A stretch of DNA of 64,000 nt from Clostridiaceae bacterium (GCA_003554105.1 PWFQ01000014.1:1-64000), one strand, 5' to 3'. Counted from the first letter of the stretch, positions 35,570 to 45,560 are shown. The notes: generated by a model not told the origin, from the letters alone. Numbers and translations are program-made.

Positions 35570-36916
35570 ATGTATCCTTATATCGCAAATACTCCTAAAG
35601 ATGAAAAGGAGATGTTAAAAAGGATCGGTGTTGAGTCCATCGATGAACTTTTTGCAGATATACCAAAAGATCTCCGATTGAATCGGGAGTTGGATCTAAA
35701 GACTGCAATGACTGAGGCGGAAGTCACCAGACATATGAACGAGCTTGGGAAAAAGAATTGCACAAACGAGTATGTAAGCTTTGTTGGTGGAGGAGTATAT
35801 GACAGGCACATTCCTTCTGTTGTCGATCATGTGATCTCCCGATCGGAGTTTTACACAGCATATACACCCTATCAACCAGAGATAAGTCAAGGAACTCTTC
35901 AAGTTATTTTTGAGTATCAATCCCTGATCACAAATCTGACCGGGCTTGATGTTTCCAATGCTTCTCTTTATGATGGAGCCAGTGCATTAGCAGAAGCGGC
36001 GTTTCTAGCGGTTGATAAGACCAGAAACAAAGAGATCATTGTACCGGATAATATCCATCCCAATACGATGAGGGTTGTAGAAACCTATCTTCGTTTTAAG
36101 AACATTGATTTAGTCGTCATACCGACTTCAGAAAAAGGAACATTTAAGAAAACTGCTTTAGAAGAGAAAATCAGCAAAAATACCGCAGGTGTGATTGTTC
36201 AAAATCCAAACTTTTACGGATTAGTTGAAGATGAGATTGAAGAAATTGTCAAGCTGACTCATGAGAACAAAGCGTTATTGATTATGAGCGTCGATCCCAT
36301 CACCTTAGGGGTATTAAAAAGTCCGGGAGAATACGGGGCTGACATTGCAGTGGGAGATGGACAATCTCTTGGAAATGGTCTGAACTATGGAGGCCCTTAT
36401 CTTGGGTTTATGGCTGCAACGAATAAATTAATCCGAAAAATGCCTGGAAGAATCGCAGGCCAAACTGTTGACAAAGATGGGAAACGGGGCTTTGTTTTAA
36501 CTCTTCAAACAAGGGAGCAACACATTCGAAGGGGAAAAGCGACATCCAATATTTGTACTAATCAAGCACTGAATGCTTTAGCTGCAAGTGTTTATTTGGT
36601 AGCATTGGGTAAAAAAGGGATTCAGGAAGTTGCAAACCAGAGCGCTCAAAAGGCACATTACCTCTATCAGCAAATTCTTGAGAAAACTGATTTCAAACCT
36701 GTCTTTGACCATCCCTTCTTTATGGAATTTGCAATTCAGAGCGACAGATCTGCCACTGATGTAAAAAGCGAACTTCTGAAAGAAGGATTTCTTGGCGGGA
36801 TCGAGCTTGAGCAATGCAATGCAAAGTTTAAAAATGGCCTCTTGGTAGCAGTGACAGAAAAGAGAACGAAGGAAGAAATGGATCAATTTGTCCAGGTATT
36901 GGAGGGATTAAAATGA
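35570..36916 (+). CDS. gcvPA: Glycine dehydrogenase (decarboxylating) subunit 1
   Basis: 448 residues, the N-terminal half of P protein encoded as a separate subunit, as usual in Firmicutes. [51 protein letters not shown] and [19 protein letters not shown] are diagnostic. It pairs with GcvPB for PLP-dependent decarboxylation of glycine. The gene overlaps gcvPB by four bases. Confidence 0.97.
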   Translation: MYPYIANTPKDEKEMLKRIGVESIDELFADIPKDLRLNRELDLKTAMTEAEVTRHMNELGKKNCTNEYVSFVGGGVYDRHIPSVVDHVISRSEFYTAYTPYQPEISQGTLQVIFEYQSLITNLTGLDVSNASLYDGASALAEAAFLAVDKTRNKEIIVPDNIHPNTMRVVETYLRFKNIDLVVIPTSEKGTFKKTALEEKISKNTAGVIVQNPNFYGLVEDEIEEIVKLTHENKALLIMSVDPITLGVLKSPGEYGADIAVGDGQSLGNGLNYGGPYLGFMAATNKLIRKMPGRIAGQTVDKDGKRGFVLTLQTREQHIRRGKATSNICTNQALNALAASVYLVALGKKGIQEVANQSAQKAHYLYQQILEKTDFKPVFDHPFFMEFAIQSDRSATDVKSELLKEGFLGGIELEQCNAKFKNGLLVAVTEKRTKEEMDQFVQVLEGLK

Positions 36917-38376
36917 GAAAATATGATCACGTCATCTTTGAACTATCGAATCCTCACCGACGAGCGTATGAAATCCCGAAAAATGACATTGAAGAAGTCT
37001 CATTAGACAGTTTTTTACCAAAGAATACATTACGAAAAGAAGCTCCTGAGTTGCCACAGGTTAGTCAGGTAGACTTAATGAGGCATTATACCAACCTGTC
37101 AAACAAAAACTATGGTGTTGACACAGGCTTTTATCCTCTAGGCTCTTGCACCATGAAATACAATCCGAAGATCAATGAAGATATGGCACGACTGCCATAT
37201 TTTTCGAAATCTCATCCTATGCAGGATGTTGATACTGTTCAGGGTAACCTTCAATTGATGGATGAACTGGATCAGATGTTATCGGAGATTACCGGCATGG
37301 ATAAGATGACTTTACAGCCAATTGCAGGATCACACGGAGAAATGACAGGTCTTATGTTAATGAAGGCCTATCATCAGGATAATGGAGAGGATCACAGAAC
37401 GAAGATCATTGTACCTGACTCTTCACATGGAACTAATCCCGCAAGTGCTACAATGGCAGGATTTGATATTGTAGAGATTGAGTCCCGTGAAAATGGGGAA
37501 GTGGATCTGGATGCATTAAAAGAAGCTTTAGGCGACGACATTGCCGGTTTAATGCTAACAAACCCCAACACATTAGGTCTGTTTGAAACTCAGATAACAG
37601 AGATTTCTGCCCTTGTTCATGAAGCAGGAGGATTACTATACTACGATGGAGCAAACATGAACGCCATAATGGGGAAAACACGTCCTGGAGACATGGGATT
37701 TGATATCATTCATCTCAATCTCCATAAAACGTTTTCGACTCCTCATGGAGGCGGAGGACCCGGCAGTGGACCTGTTGGAGTAAAGGAACGATTAATCAAG
37801 TATTTACCTGTACCCTTCGTGAAAAAAGAGGAAACGGGATACCGGTTGGATTATGATTATCCAAAATCAATTGGAAAAGTCAGTAACTACTATGGGAATT
37901 TCGGCATCTATCTAAGAGCGTACACGTATATTTTATCAATGGGTCGGGATGGATTAAAAAAAGCCAGCGAAGTTGCTGTACTCAATGCAAATTATATTTT
38001 GAGTTCCCTGAAGAGTCATTATAAAATTGCGGTTGACCGACACTGCATGCATGAGTGTGTATTTGCAGGTCTCAGGAAAGAAATTGCTGAAATGCCGGTT
38101 GTGAATATTGCCAAAAGACTTTTGGACTATGGGCATCATCCGCCCACAGTGTATTTCCCTTTAATAGTTCATGAAGCGATTATGATTGAGCCTACAGAAA
38201 CTGAATCAAAAGAAATGCTGGATGAGTTTATTGAAGCGATGAAGGCAATTGCAGAAGAGGCAAAAACCGATCCGGAGACCGTAAAAGGTGCGCCATATAC
38301 AATGCCGGTGAAAAAGCTTGACGAGGTGGGAGCAGCAAGAAATCCTATCGTGCGTTGGAGCCCTAAAGAATCATAG
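36913..38376 (+). CDS. gcvPB: Glycine dehydrogenase (decarboxylating) subunit 2
   Basis: 487 residues. [39 protein letters not shown] and the PLP-lysine site [19 protein letters not shown] (Lys272) show an active catalytic subunit. It binds PLP and, with GcvPA, decarboxylates glycine and loads the aminomethyl group on GcvH. The start overlaps the gcvPA stop, so it is translationally coupled. Confidence 0.97.
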   Translation: MRKYDHVIFELSNPHRRAYEIPKNDIEEVSLDSFLPKNTLRKEAPELPQVSQVDLMRHYTNLSNKNYGVDTGFYPLGSCTMKYNPKINEDMARLPYFSKSHPMQDVDTVQGNLQLMDELDQMLSEITGMDKMTLQPIAGSHGEMTGLMLMKAYHQDNGEDHRTKIIVPDSSHGTNPASATMAGFDIVEIESRENGEVDLDALKEALGDDIAGLMLTNPNTLGLFETQITEISALVHEAGGLLYYDGANMNAIMGKTRPGDMGFDIIHLNLHKTFSTPHGGGGPGSGPVGVKERLIKYLPVPFVKKEETGYRLDYDYPKSIGKVSNYYGNFGIYLRAYTYILSMGRDGLKKASEVAVLNANYILSSLKSHYKIAVDRHCMHECVFAGLRKEIAEMPVVNIAKRLLDYGHHPPTVYFPLIVHEAIMIEPTETESKEMLDEFIEAMKAIAEEAKTDPETVKGAPYTMPVKKLDEVGAARNPIVRWSPKES

Positions 38377-38397
38377 ACAAGGCGGTGGGAGAGTTCA

Positions 38398-39798
38398 ATG
38401 AAAGATATAGTTATTATAGGAGGTGGTCCCGGAGGCTATGTAGCTGCCATCCGGGCTGCTCAACTAGGAGCAAAAGTTGCGGTTGTAGAAAAAGAAGAGT
38501 ATGGAGGCACCTGCTTGAACAAAGGGTGCATACCGACAAAAGCCTTATTTAAAAACGCAGAAGTAATCCACACAATGCAGGGGCTTGAAGAATTTGGAAT
38601 AAGCATCGATGGTTATTCAATTGATATAGAAAAGATTCATCAGCGAAAAGAGAAGGTAGTGCATCAACTTGTTGATGGCGTAAAAAAGATTTTAGCCTCC
38701 TATGATGTGGAAATGATAATCGGGAAGGCGTCCATAAAAAGCAATAAAGAAGTTTTAGTGGGAATGGCCAGTGGAGAAGATGTCATATTGGAGACGAAAA
38801 ATATTTTGATCGCTACTGGAGCAGTTCCCAACGTTCCTGAAGAATATCAGATGGATCATCCAGGTTTGATGACCAGTGATGATTTAATCAACTTCCGAAA
38901 AATTCCGGAATCCTTGATTGTTATCGGCGGCGGAGTTATAGGAATGGAGTTTGCAACGATTTTTAATGCTATGGGAACAAAGGTTGAAGTGATAGAAAGA
39001 GGACCTAGAATTTTAAGCAGACTTGACTCCGATTTGTCCAGAAGATTACAGGCATTATTGAAGAAAAAGGGAATGATTATTCATAATCATTCCACTGTCA
39101 AGGAAATCAGAAAAGCCGATGATGGTAATCTAATCATGGAATTGGACAAAAAAGGGAAAGATGTTACTCTCAACACAGAGAAAATTCTCGTTTCAGTTGG
39201 AAGGAGACCTCAACTCAAAGGACTGAACTTAGATGAAATGGGAGTGAAGTATACAAAAAAAGGAATCGACGTTGATGAGAATTATGAAACGAACGTTGAA
39301 GGTATTTATGCAATCGGTGATGTAATTGGTCGAACCATGCTGGCTCACGAAGCGTCTCATCAAGGAATCATCGCTGCTGAAGCAGTTTTGAACCGAAGAA
39401 TCACCAAAGAAGGGACAGTAATTCCCAGTTGTATTTTCACTTATCCGGAAGTAGCGACTGTGGGATTGAGTGAGGAAGAGGCGAAGGCAAAAAAACTTGA
39501 TTATCGAACGAGTAAGTTTATGTTCGGAGGAAACGGAAAAGCCTTAGCAATGGGAGACACAGACGGTTTCATTAAAGTAGTTGCCAATGGTGACACAATC
39601 GTAGGGGTTCACATCATGGGTCACAATGCATCCGACCTTATTCATGAAGGAATTCTTGCTGTGAGCAGAGGAATGCGCATTGATGACATCACAGGAACAG
39701 TTCATGCTCATCCGACTCTCAGTGAAGGTTTTGCTGAAGCTGTTCTGGGCTTAAAAGGCGAGTCTATTCATGCTATGGCTTCGAAAAACGCGAAGTAG
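38398..39798 (+). CDS. lpdA: Dihydrolipoyl dehydrogenase (glycine cleavage L protein)
   Basis: 466 residues. FAD site GGGPGGYVAAIRAAQLG, redox cysteines Cys39 and Cys44 in GGTCLNKGCIP, NAD site GGGVIGMEFATIF, and the dimer-interface HAHPTLSE near the end. It reoxidises dihydrolipoyl GcvH with NAD+. Its place at the end of the gcv operon indicates service to glycine cleavage; no pyruvate or oxoglutarate dehydrogenase genes are near. Confidence 0.96.
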   Translation: MKDIVIIGGGPGGYVAAIRAAQLGAKVAVVEKEEYGGTCLNKGCIPTKALFKNAEVIHTMQGLEEFGISIDGYSIDIEKIHQRKEKVVHQLVDGVKKILASYDVEMIIGKASIKSNKEVLVGMASGEDVILETKNILIATGAVPNVPEEYQMDHPGLMTSDDLINFRKIPESLIVIGGGVIGMEFATIFNAMGTKVEVIERGPRILSRLDSDLSRRLQALLKKKGMIIHNHSTVKEIRKADDGNLIMELDKKGKDVTLNTEKILVSVGRRPQLKGLNLDEMGVKYTKKGIDVDENYETNVEGIYAIGDVIGRTMLAHEASHQGIIAAEAVLNRRITKEGTVIPSCIFTYPEVATVGLSEEEAKAKKLDYRTSKFMFGGNGKALAMGDTDGFIKVVANGDTIVGVHIMGHNASDLIHEGILAVSRGMRIDDITGTVHAHPTLSEGFAEAVLGLKGESIHAMASKNAK

Positions 39799-39814
39799 CA
39801 TTTAAAAACCTTAA

Positions 39815-39866
39815 ATAAACCGACCCTCATCAGTCAGTTTTTGTCTGACTTGAGTGGTCGGTTTAT
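39815..39866. terminator. Bidirectional terminator between lpdA and folC
   Basis: ATAAACCGACC pairs with GGTCGGTTTAT; the inside is extended by AGTCAG/CTGACT. T-rich sequence follows on the plus strand. Confidence 0.85.
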
Positions 39867-39876
39867 CATTTTTTGT

Positions 39877-41214
39877 TTATTCAATGGATGGGTTTAAGCA
39901 TTCGTGCACCTTCTCTTTTGCATGACCGATCATATAGAGGGATCCGGCAATCATTAAGAGATCATCTGTTTCACATAACCTCATCGAATATTCTACAGCC
40001 TCATCGATATCTGTGAGAACTGCAGAAACCCGCCTTCCTAAATTCTCTATTCTTAAACCCAATTCATGGGGATCCATTGCTCTATTATTTAGTGGTTTCG
40101 TTACAATGACTTCATCAAAGAGGGGAAGAAGCGAGGTTAAGAATCCATCCACGTCTTTATCTCCTAATAACCCTAAAAGCAAATAGGATTTTCCTTTTAC
40201 AGGATAAGTCTTCAGTGTTTCTGATAAACATTTGGCGGCGGCAGTGTTATGAGCTCCATCAATGATAATATCGGGGGCTGATCCGATTATTTCAAATCGA
40301 CCGGGCCATTTGTGAGATAAAAAAGCTGAGAATAAGGTTTCCGTGTTAAAATGGAGATTATGATGATAAGAGAGAAGCTCTAAAGCCGACAAGGCAACAG
40401 ATGCATTGACTGCTTGATGATAACCCGCCATGGAGAGCTCAACAGGATGTCCTTGAAAGAAGGGCAGCCGATCCTTAAAACTAAAAGGATTGCTTAGAAA
40501 AAAGGTCTGTCCATCCAAAAAAACTGAAGCCTGCTTGATGCAAGTATGTTTGATTGAATAGAAGGGAGAGTTATTCTCCTCGGCTTTAAGCATGAGTATA
40601 TTCTCAACTACCGGAGCTTGAGGTGCGCTTAAAACGGGGCAGGCTTTTTTGATAATCCCTGATTTTATTTCAGCGATGGAAGCAAGATCATTTCCAAGAA
40701 TTGCAGTGTGATCCATGGAAATTGGAGAGAAGATGGAGAGGAGGGGTTTTTCTATGACATTGGTGGCATCATCACGGCCTCCCAGACCAACTTCCACAAC
40801 TGCAAAATCAACATTTGAGACAGAAAAAAACCAATAACCCAGTGCAACCATCGTTTCAAACTCTGTTGGAGAAGCATATCCTGAACGTTCCATCCGCTCA
40901 ACCGCCGATGCAACTTCTGTGATTCCCTCTGAGAAAGAGGCCTCGGATATGAAAGAACCATTAATTTCTATCATTTCCTTCGGGGAATGAAGGTATGGGG
41001 AGGTAAAGAGACCCACCGAATAGGCGGAGGAAAGTCCTTTGGCCAAATAGGATGCGACAGAACCTTTCCCATTCGTTCCCGTGATGTGGATCACTGAGAG
41101 TTTGCTTTCCGGATTACCCAGGTAATCAAGGAGTTTTTTTATCGTTGAAAGTCCTAAAATGCTTCCTTTGCTTTCCGTTTTTTTCAAGTACTTTAGTGCT
41201 GATTGATAATCCAT
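39877..41214 (-). CDS. folC: Folylpolyglutamate synthase / dihydrofolate synthase
   Basis: 445 residues. The P-loop ITGTNGKGSVASYLA, PYLHSPKEMIEING, VEVGLGGRDDATN, SMDHTAILG and FEIIGSAPDIIIDGAHNTAAA are Mur-ligase-like FolC motifs. It adds glutamate residues to folates and may also make dihydrofolate. The gene is 51 bases downstream of folT on the same strand and so lies behind the THF riboswitch; a short hairpin with GAAAGCCCTCT/AGAGGGCTTTC (about 41239-41263) sits between them. Confidence 0.95.
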   Translation of the reverse strand: MDYQSALKYLKKTESKGSILGLSTIKKLLDYLGNPESKLSVIHITGTNGKGSVASYLAKGLSSAYSVGLFTSPYLHSPKEMIEINGSFISEASFSEGITEVASAVERMERSGYASPTEFETMVALGYWFFSVSNVDFAVVEVGLGGRDDATNVIEKPLLSIFSPISMDHTAILGNDLASIAEIKSGIIKKACPVLSAPQAPVVENILMLKAEENNSPFYSIKHTCIKQASVFLDGQTFFLSNPFSFKDRLPFFQGHPVELSMAGYHQAVNASVALSALELLSYHHNLHFNTETLFSAFLSHKWPGRFEIIGSAPDIIIDGAHNTAAAKCLSETLKTYPVKGKSYLLLGLLGDKDVDGFLTSLLPLFDEVIVTKPLNNRAMDPHELGLRIENLGRRVSAVLTDIDEAVEYSMRLCETDDLLMIAGSLYMIGHAKEKVHECLNPSIE

Positions 41215-41265
41215 GAGAACCTCCCGTAGGAAAGAATGAAAGCCCTGCTTGAGAGGGCTTTCGTC

Positions 41266-41841
41266 TTAGAGTTGTTTTCTTAATTCTTCCAAAACTTTTG
41301 ACAAAGAGAGGATAACACCAACTGTAAGGATAGCGACCCCTCCGTAAATCGTTGCTCTTAAGGGGACGAGAACCAAGTAGGCATCCCCCAGAATTGTTGA
41401 TGCCCAATAGGTATCCAAGGTAATGTTCACCAGGAGAAAAACAAGCCCCATTGATATAATGAGATTCTTTACTGTAAAAGCTGGAGATGAGTGATTCTTT
41501 TTCCTCATTAACCAAACTACCGCTCCTGGGATCACTCCTACGAGTATTGCGCTTAATGTAAATCCCGGATGAAATCCTGCTCCGATGATCATTGCACCGA
41601 TGATATCCTGTAAAAAACCAGCCATAGCTCCTGCAAGGGGCCCGAACATCATACTGGCAATGACAATAGGAATTCGGGCCATTCCGATTCGGAAGGTATG
41701 ATTGGCAAAAATCATTGAAAGCTGTCCGATAACAACGGACATAGAGACCAATAATGCGGTTGTTACAAGTGCTTTATTGGTTAGCTTTACACTTAACTCT
41801 TTACTTCTTTTCTCTTCAGGGTAACCTTTTTCATGAGCCAT
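41266..41841 (-). CDS. folT: Folate ECF transporter substrate-binding subunit FolT
   Basis: 191 residues with about six membrane segments. FRIGMARIPIVIASMMFGPLAG, QDIIGAMIIGAGFHPGFTLSA and VNITLDTYWAS are FolT hallmarks. It captures folates for the shared ECF energising module, which is not in the window. GAGAGGAGG precedes the ATG. The THF riboswitch directly upstream supports the substrate assignment. Together with folC, import and polyglutamate trapping are coupled. Confidence 0.95.
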   Translation of the reverse strand: MAHEKGYPEEKRSKELSVKLTNKALVTTALLVSMSVVIGQLSMIFANHTFRIGMARIPIVIASMMFGPLAGAMAGFLQDIIGAMIIGAGFHPGFTLSAILVGVIPGAVVWLMRKKNHSSPAFTVKNLIISMGLVFLLVNITLDTYWASTILGDAYLVLVPLRATIYGGVAILTVGVILSLSKVLEELRKQL

Positions 41842-41916
41842 TTCAGCACCTCCTCTCTCTTAAGTTAGGCATGGAGCTCCAACATTAAGAGAAATTTGGT
41901 GAAATCTCCAATGGTG

Positions 41917-42012
41917 GAGCAGCGGAAGCGATATTACAACGCGATGTCAAGATCTTCGTTTAGAAGCAACCTCCCATCTTCTAACACTTAACGCATAATA
42001 TCTACTCTGCTC
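41917..42012 (-). promoter_or_regulatory. Tetrahydrofolate (THF) riboswitch upstream of folT
   Basis: On the minus strand the leader has AGAGTAGA, GCGTTAAGTGT, GATGGGAGGTTG, AACGAAGATC and CCGCTGCTCC in order, matching the THF riboswitch scaffold. GAGCAG (complement of 42007-42012) closes the P1 stem with CTGCTC (complement of 41917-41922). Downstream, CTCTTAA/TTAAGAG forms a hairpin right beside the folT ribosome site, which suggests control of translation. Confidence 0.9.
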
Positions 42013-42053
42013 ACGCTTATATCATACAAGGATCTTATGGGAATAGAGATCCT

Positions 42054-43283
42054 TTATATGCAGGTATTGCAGGAATCACTTTTTCGTTCTGCCAGCAGAA
42101 GATCTGCCATGGAGTTGGCGATGGCGATGCACTTTATGAAATCCTCCTCTTTTGGTGAAGAGAGTGCTTCTACCGGAGATTCAACCAAATTCCATTTGAT
42201 GGTTTTTGCAAAGGACTCCAGGGAAGAGACTCCACCTCCACTCCAGGAGGCTGTTCCAAAGATCCCAAGTAAACGATCCTTAAGCTGAGAATTTTCGATT
42301 TTATGTGTAACTGTCTGCATCGCTGGAAAAAGTCCGGTATTGTAAGCACAACTGCCGAGAAGCACTCCTCTGAATCGCCAGATATCACTGATAATATAGG
42401 AAACATGGGTTTTGGATGCATCATAGATACGTATATTTTTGATGCCGCGCTCTGAAAGTCTACGAGCCATAAGGTCCGCCATTTTTTGAGTATTACCGTA
42501 CATAGAGCCATAGACTATCACAACGCCTTCCTCGGTTTCTGCTCGAGACCAGCGGTCATAATGGTCAAGTATGCAAGCGGGATTCTTTCTCCAAACAGGA
42601 CCGTGAGTTGAAGCAATAACGTGAAGAGGAATTTCCGCGTCTTTCAGTTTTTTTATTGCCCGTTGGACCATCGGACCAAACTTCCCGACGATATTTGAGT
42701 AATATCGTCGAATTTCATCCATATAAAACTCCAAATTCACTTCATCGTCAAAGATTCCTCCGTCCAAGGATCCAAACCCTCCAAAGGCATCACCGGAAAA
42801 CAGAATTCCCTGTCGACTCTCGTAGGTCATCATCGTTTCCGGCCAATGAACCATCGGTGTCATATAAAAATTAAGAGTATGCTTACCCAGTGACAGGCTG
42901 TCTCCGTCCTTCACTTCGTAATAGGGGCTTAAGTCACCATAGAAATTCTGAATAAATTGAAAGGTTTTTGCATTGCCTACAATTTCAACATCAGGATAGC
43001 GTTGGCGAATATCTTTAATAGCTCCGGAATGATCAGGCTCCATGTGGTTGATGATGAGATAATCAACATTTCGATCACCGAGAATGCCTTCGATCTTGTT
43101 GAGGAATGAATCCATTTTAGTGTTTTTCACCGTATCGAACAGTGCCACTTTTTCATCCACAATCAGATAGGAGTTGTATGAGACCCCTTTATCCAAGGGC
43201 CAAAGATTTTCGAACAGCCGAGTTTCCCGATCGTTGACTCCGACAAAATAAACGTTTTTACAAATTTGATCACTATGTATCAT
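42054..43283 (-). CDS. fprA: Flavodiiron protein (FprA, A-type flavoprotein)
   Basis: 409 residues. The N-terminal metallo-lactamase-like domain carries the diiron ligands HMEPDH (His80, Glu82, Asp84, His85), a later MVHWPE, SGDAFGG and STHGPVW. The C-terminal flavodoxin domain starts VIVYGSMYGNTQKMA. It reduces oxygen to water or nitric oxide to nitrous oxide, protecting anaerobes. A PerR-like box lies upstream at 43321. A second flavodoxin-like gene is divergent. Confidence 0.96.
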   Translation of the reverse strand: MIHSDQICKNVYFVGVNDRETRLFENLWPLDKGVSYNSYLIVDEKVALFDTVKNTKMDSFLNKIEGILGDRNVDYLIINHMEPDHSGAIKDIRQRYPDVEIVGNAKTFQFIQNFYGDLSPYYEVKDGDSLSLGKHTLNFYMTPMVHWPETMMTYESRQGILFSGDAFGGFGSLDGGIFDDEVNLEFYMDEIRRYYSNIVGKFGPMVQRAIKKLKDAEIPLHVIASTHGPVWRKNPACILDHYDRWSRAETEEGVVIVYGSMYGNTQKMADLMARRLSERGIKNIRIYDASKTHVSYIISDIWRFRGVLLGSCAYNTGLFPAMQTVTHKIENSQLKDRLLGIFGTASWSGGGVSSLESFAKTIKWNLVESPVEALSSPKEEDFIKCIAIANSMADLLLAERKSDSCNTCI

Positions 43284-43320
43284 TTTATCCCTCCGGTTTT
43301 AAAATTTTCTTTGAATTATG

Positions 43321-43335
43321 ATATAATCATTATAA
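43321..43335 (-). promoter_or_regulatory. PerR-like box upstream of the flavodiiron gene
   Basis: The minus strand reads TTATAATGATTATAT, 14 of 15 matches to the PerR consensus TTATAATNATTATAA. It contains a TATAAT-like -10 and lies about 38 bases before the fprA start. Confidence 0.65.
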
Positions 43336-43475
43336 CATTTTTTTTGTAGCGGGACACCGGTTTGTTCGCTGTAAAGAAATTTCAACTTTGAAAGCAAGGT
43401 TGAATAAAGATAAGCTACTAAAGAGAATAGAGATAAATTAAGGAGTCCCGGGACATACCGAAAAGAAACTATGAG

Positions 43476-43496
43476 AGCTTTCATTGAATGAAAGCT
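43476..43496. other. Perfect 21-base palindrome upstream of the flavodoxin gene
   Basis: AGCTTTCATT and AATGAAAGCT flank a single G, ending 22 bases before the flavodoxin ATG. Either a protein operator or an RNA hairpin next to the ribosome site. Confidence 0.6.
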
Positions 43497-43518
43497 TGCT
43501 CTTAAGAGGAGGAATTAG

Positions 43519-44007
43519 ATGAAAACCTTAATCGTCTATGGAACGAAATATGGAACAACAGAGAAGGCGGCAAAAATCTTGCAGGAGCGTTTGCCTGGGC
43601 AAGTGGAGCTTGTAAACTTAAAAGAAAACAGCCGTCCTTCAATGAAAGATTATGATGTGGTTCTTGTTGGTAGCGCAGTTTATGGAGGAGGTATCCGTAA
43701 AGAGGTAAGGCGTTTTTTTGACCATCAAAAAGGGGAGTTGTTTCAGAAGCCCTTCGGATTGTTTTTAGCTGCAGGGAATACTCTGGAAGTTAAACGAAAT
43801 TATGTTGTATATGTTGGTAAAGATGTTTTTGATAAAGCAGGGATCAGAGAGCACATCGGGTTCGGCTTCGATTTTAGTAAAATGAATTTTTTAGAAAAAG
43901 TAATCACGAAAAAGGGGGCAAAGGTAAACAAAGATATGGAGAGCATCAATTATCAAGGGATTGAAAACATTATTCACTGGGCTTGTGAAGTTGGCGGAGT
44001 TAAATAA
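43519..44007 (+). CDS. Flavodoxin-domain protein (HemG-like flavodoxin_5 family)
   Basis: 162 residues. The FMN phosphate loop YGTKYGTTEKAA starts the protein; VVLVGSAVYGGGIRKEVRRFF and a later FGLFLAAGN complete a flavodoxin fold. Overall it resembles the flavodoxin domain family that includes protoporphyrinogen oxidase HemG, but no haem genes are near. It may carry electrons for redox defence, given the divergent flavodiiron gene. GAGGAGG precedes the ATG. Confidence 0.88.
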   Translation: MKTLIVYGTKYGTTEKAAKILQERLPGQVELVNLKENSRPSMKDYDVVLVGSAVYGGGIRKEVRRFFDHQKGELFQKPFGLFLAAGNTLEVKRNYVVYVGKDVFDKAGIREHIGFGFDFSKMNFLEKVITKKGAKVNKDMESINYQGIENIIHWACEVGGVK

Positions 44008-44126
44008 ACCAGGTCATCAAAAATACATTTAAGTGCTGAATGGAAGCATGAAAAAAGCACTGGTTTTGCGATAAATGACAGCATTGTATAAAATAATTGG
44101 TGAAATAGTAAAAAGGAGGGAATATA

Positions 44127-45008
44127 ATGACAATTTTTAGAGGATCCGGAGTAGCGTTAGTGACACCATTTATAGGAGATGAAGTGAATTATAAGAAAAT
44201 AGGAGAGTTAATCGATTGGCACATTCAAGAAGGAACGGATGCAATAGTTGTTTGTGGGACTACGGGAGAATCTCCGACTTTATCCAAAGATGAAAAGAAA
44301 AAAGTCATTGAATTTGCTATTGAACATACCGATGGACAAATCCCAGTTATAGCAGGAACAGGAGGTAACAATACAAAAGATGTTATTGAGCTGAGCAGGT
44401 TTGCAGACGAAAAAGGAGCAGACGGTCTTTTGATTGTAACCCCCTATTATAACAAATCAACTCAGAAGGGTTTAATCAAGCACTATCATGCGATTGCAGA
44501 TGCGGTGGATACACCGATTATCCTCTATAGTGTGGCAGGGCGTACAGGAATTAACATAGATCCTGAAACTGTTGAAGCATTATCAAAACACCCGAACATT
44601 GTAGCAATTAAAGAGGCAAGTGGGAACATAGCACAGATAGCAGAGATTGCTGAGCGTGTTCCTTCAAATTTTGGGATTTATTCGGGAAATGATGACCAAA
44701 TATTGCCGCTCCTCTCTTTAGGAGGAATTGGAGTAATTTCAGTTGTAGCAAATATTCTTCCGAAGATGACGCATGAACTGGTCATGGATTATTTGAAAGG
44801 AAGTGGGGATGAATCCCTTAAAAAACAACTAAAAATCCTTGAAGTTGTCCGAGGACTGTTCATTGAAACCAACCCTATTCCTGTGAAAGAGGCAATGAAC
44901 TTAATGGGGTGGGAAGTTGGAGAGTTAAGAGCTCCTTTGTATCCGATGGAGGACTCTAATCGATCGGTGCTTGAAAATGCCATGAGGAAGATAGGAATCG
45001 ATCTTTAG
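44127..45008 (+). CDS. dapA: 4-hydroxy-tetrahydrodipicolinate synthase
   Basis: 293 residues. GTTGESPTLSKDEK, the Tyr in PYYNKSTQKGLIKHY, the Schiff-base Lys in AIKEASGN and YSGNDDQILP match DapA. It condenses pyruvate and aspartate semialdehyde in lysine and diaminopimelate synthesis. Related aldolases such as N-acetylneuraminate lyase are possible but the motif set favours DapA. AAAGGAGGG precedes the ATG. No other lysine genes are adjacent. Confidence 0.93.
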   Translation: MTIFRGSGVALVTPFIGDEVNYKKIGELIDWHIQEGTDAIVVCGTTGESPTLSKDEKKKVIEFAIEHTDGQIPVIAGTGGNNTKDVIELSRFADEKGADGLLIVTPYYNKSTQKGLIKHYHAIADAVDTPIILYSVAGRTGINIDPETVEALSKHPNIVAIKEASGNIAQIAEIAERVPSNFGIYSGNDDQILPLLSLGGIGVISVVANILPKMTHELVMDYLKGSGDESLKKQLKILEVVRGLFIETNPIPVKEAMNLMGWEVGELRAPLYPMEDSNRSVLENAMRKIGIDL

Positions 45009-45034
45009 GAGCACTTTTATCATTGAATATTAAA

Positions 45035-45060
45035 AGGCCCGTTTCATTAGAAACGGGCCT
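45035..45060. terminator. Terminator between dapA and the Dps gene
   Basis: AGGCCCGTTTC pairs with GAAACGGGCCT around ATTA. T residues follow on the minus strand. Confidence 0.88.
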
Positions 45061-45073
45061 CTCAGATAGGGTT

Positions 45074-45502
45074 TTATTTTTGCATGCTGTCGATGAACCA
45101 CAATTGCTTATTATAAAACGCAACGTGATCTTCAAACATTCCAACGGCAACAAAATCGCTTTTTTCGTCAGCTGCATTCCGAATTTCCACAGCCATATCC
45201 CTCATCATGGTAAGATCGTCTTTGAGGTAACCAAGGACTTCCTGTGTACTATAGGATGTTTTATCCAACTCTTTCATCGTCGCTGCTTCAAGATAATCCG
45301 AAAGCTTGGCTAAGGGTTCTTCTCCGATCATTTTCAGGTGTTCAGCGACTTCATCGTACTTTTCAAACACATCATCATAGAGTTCTTCGGTAAAGTTGTG
45401 AAGGGAGACAAACTGGACTCCCACAACATTCCAGTGTAAATTGTGAAGTTTCACATTCCATACTGCTAAATTTGATAAATAGGTGTTTAACTTATTTTTC
45501 AT
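45074..45502 (-). CDS. dps: Dps family ferritin-like protein
   Basis: 142 residues, all helical. LHNLHWNVVG, FVSLHNFTEELYDDVFEKYDEVAEHL and MIGEEP supply the inter-subunit ferroxidase residues of Dps. Dps stores iron using hydrogen peroxide and protects DNA. Upstream, the palindrome AATGATATCATT (45549-45560) beside a TATAAT could be a PerR- or Fur-type site. It is monocistronic. Confidence 0.92.
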   Translation of the reverse strand: MKNKLNTYLSNLAVWNVKLHNLHWNVVGVQFVSLHNFTEELYDDVFEKYDEVAEHLKMIGEEPLAKLSDYLEAATMKELDKTSYSTQEVLGYLKDDLTMMRDMAVEIRNAADEKSDFVAVGMFEDHVAFYNKQLWFIDSMQK

Positions 45503-45548
45503 TTTTACATACCTCCATTTTCTTTTCTTTTTCTAAATTCTATATTAT

Positions 45549-45560
45549 AATGATATCATT
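45549..45560 (-). promoter_or_regulatory. Palindrome beside the dps -10 element
   Basis: AATGATATCATT overlaps the start of a TTATAATGAT run; it resembles half of a PerR/Fur box. Assignment is tentative. Confidence 0.4.

Noticed and set aside
44008-44126. Lysine riboswitch before dapA
   Set aside because: The gap is about 120 bases, too short for the roughly 170-base L box, and no conserved block is visible.
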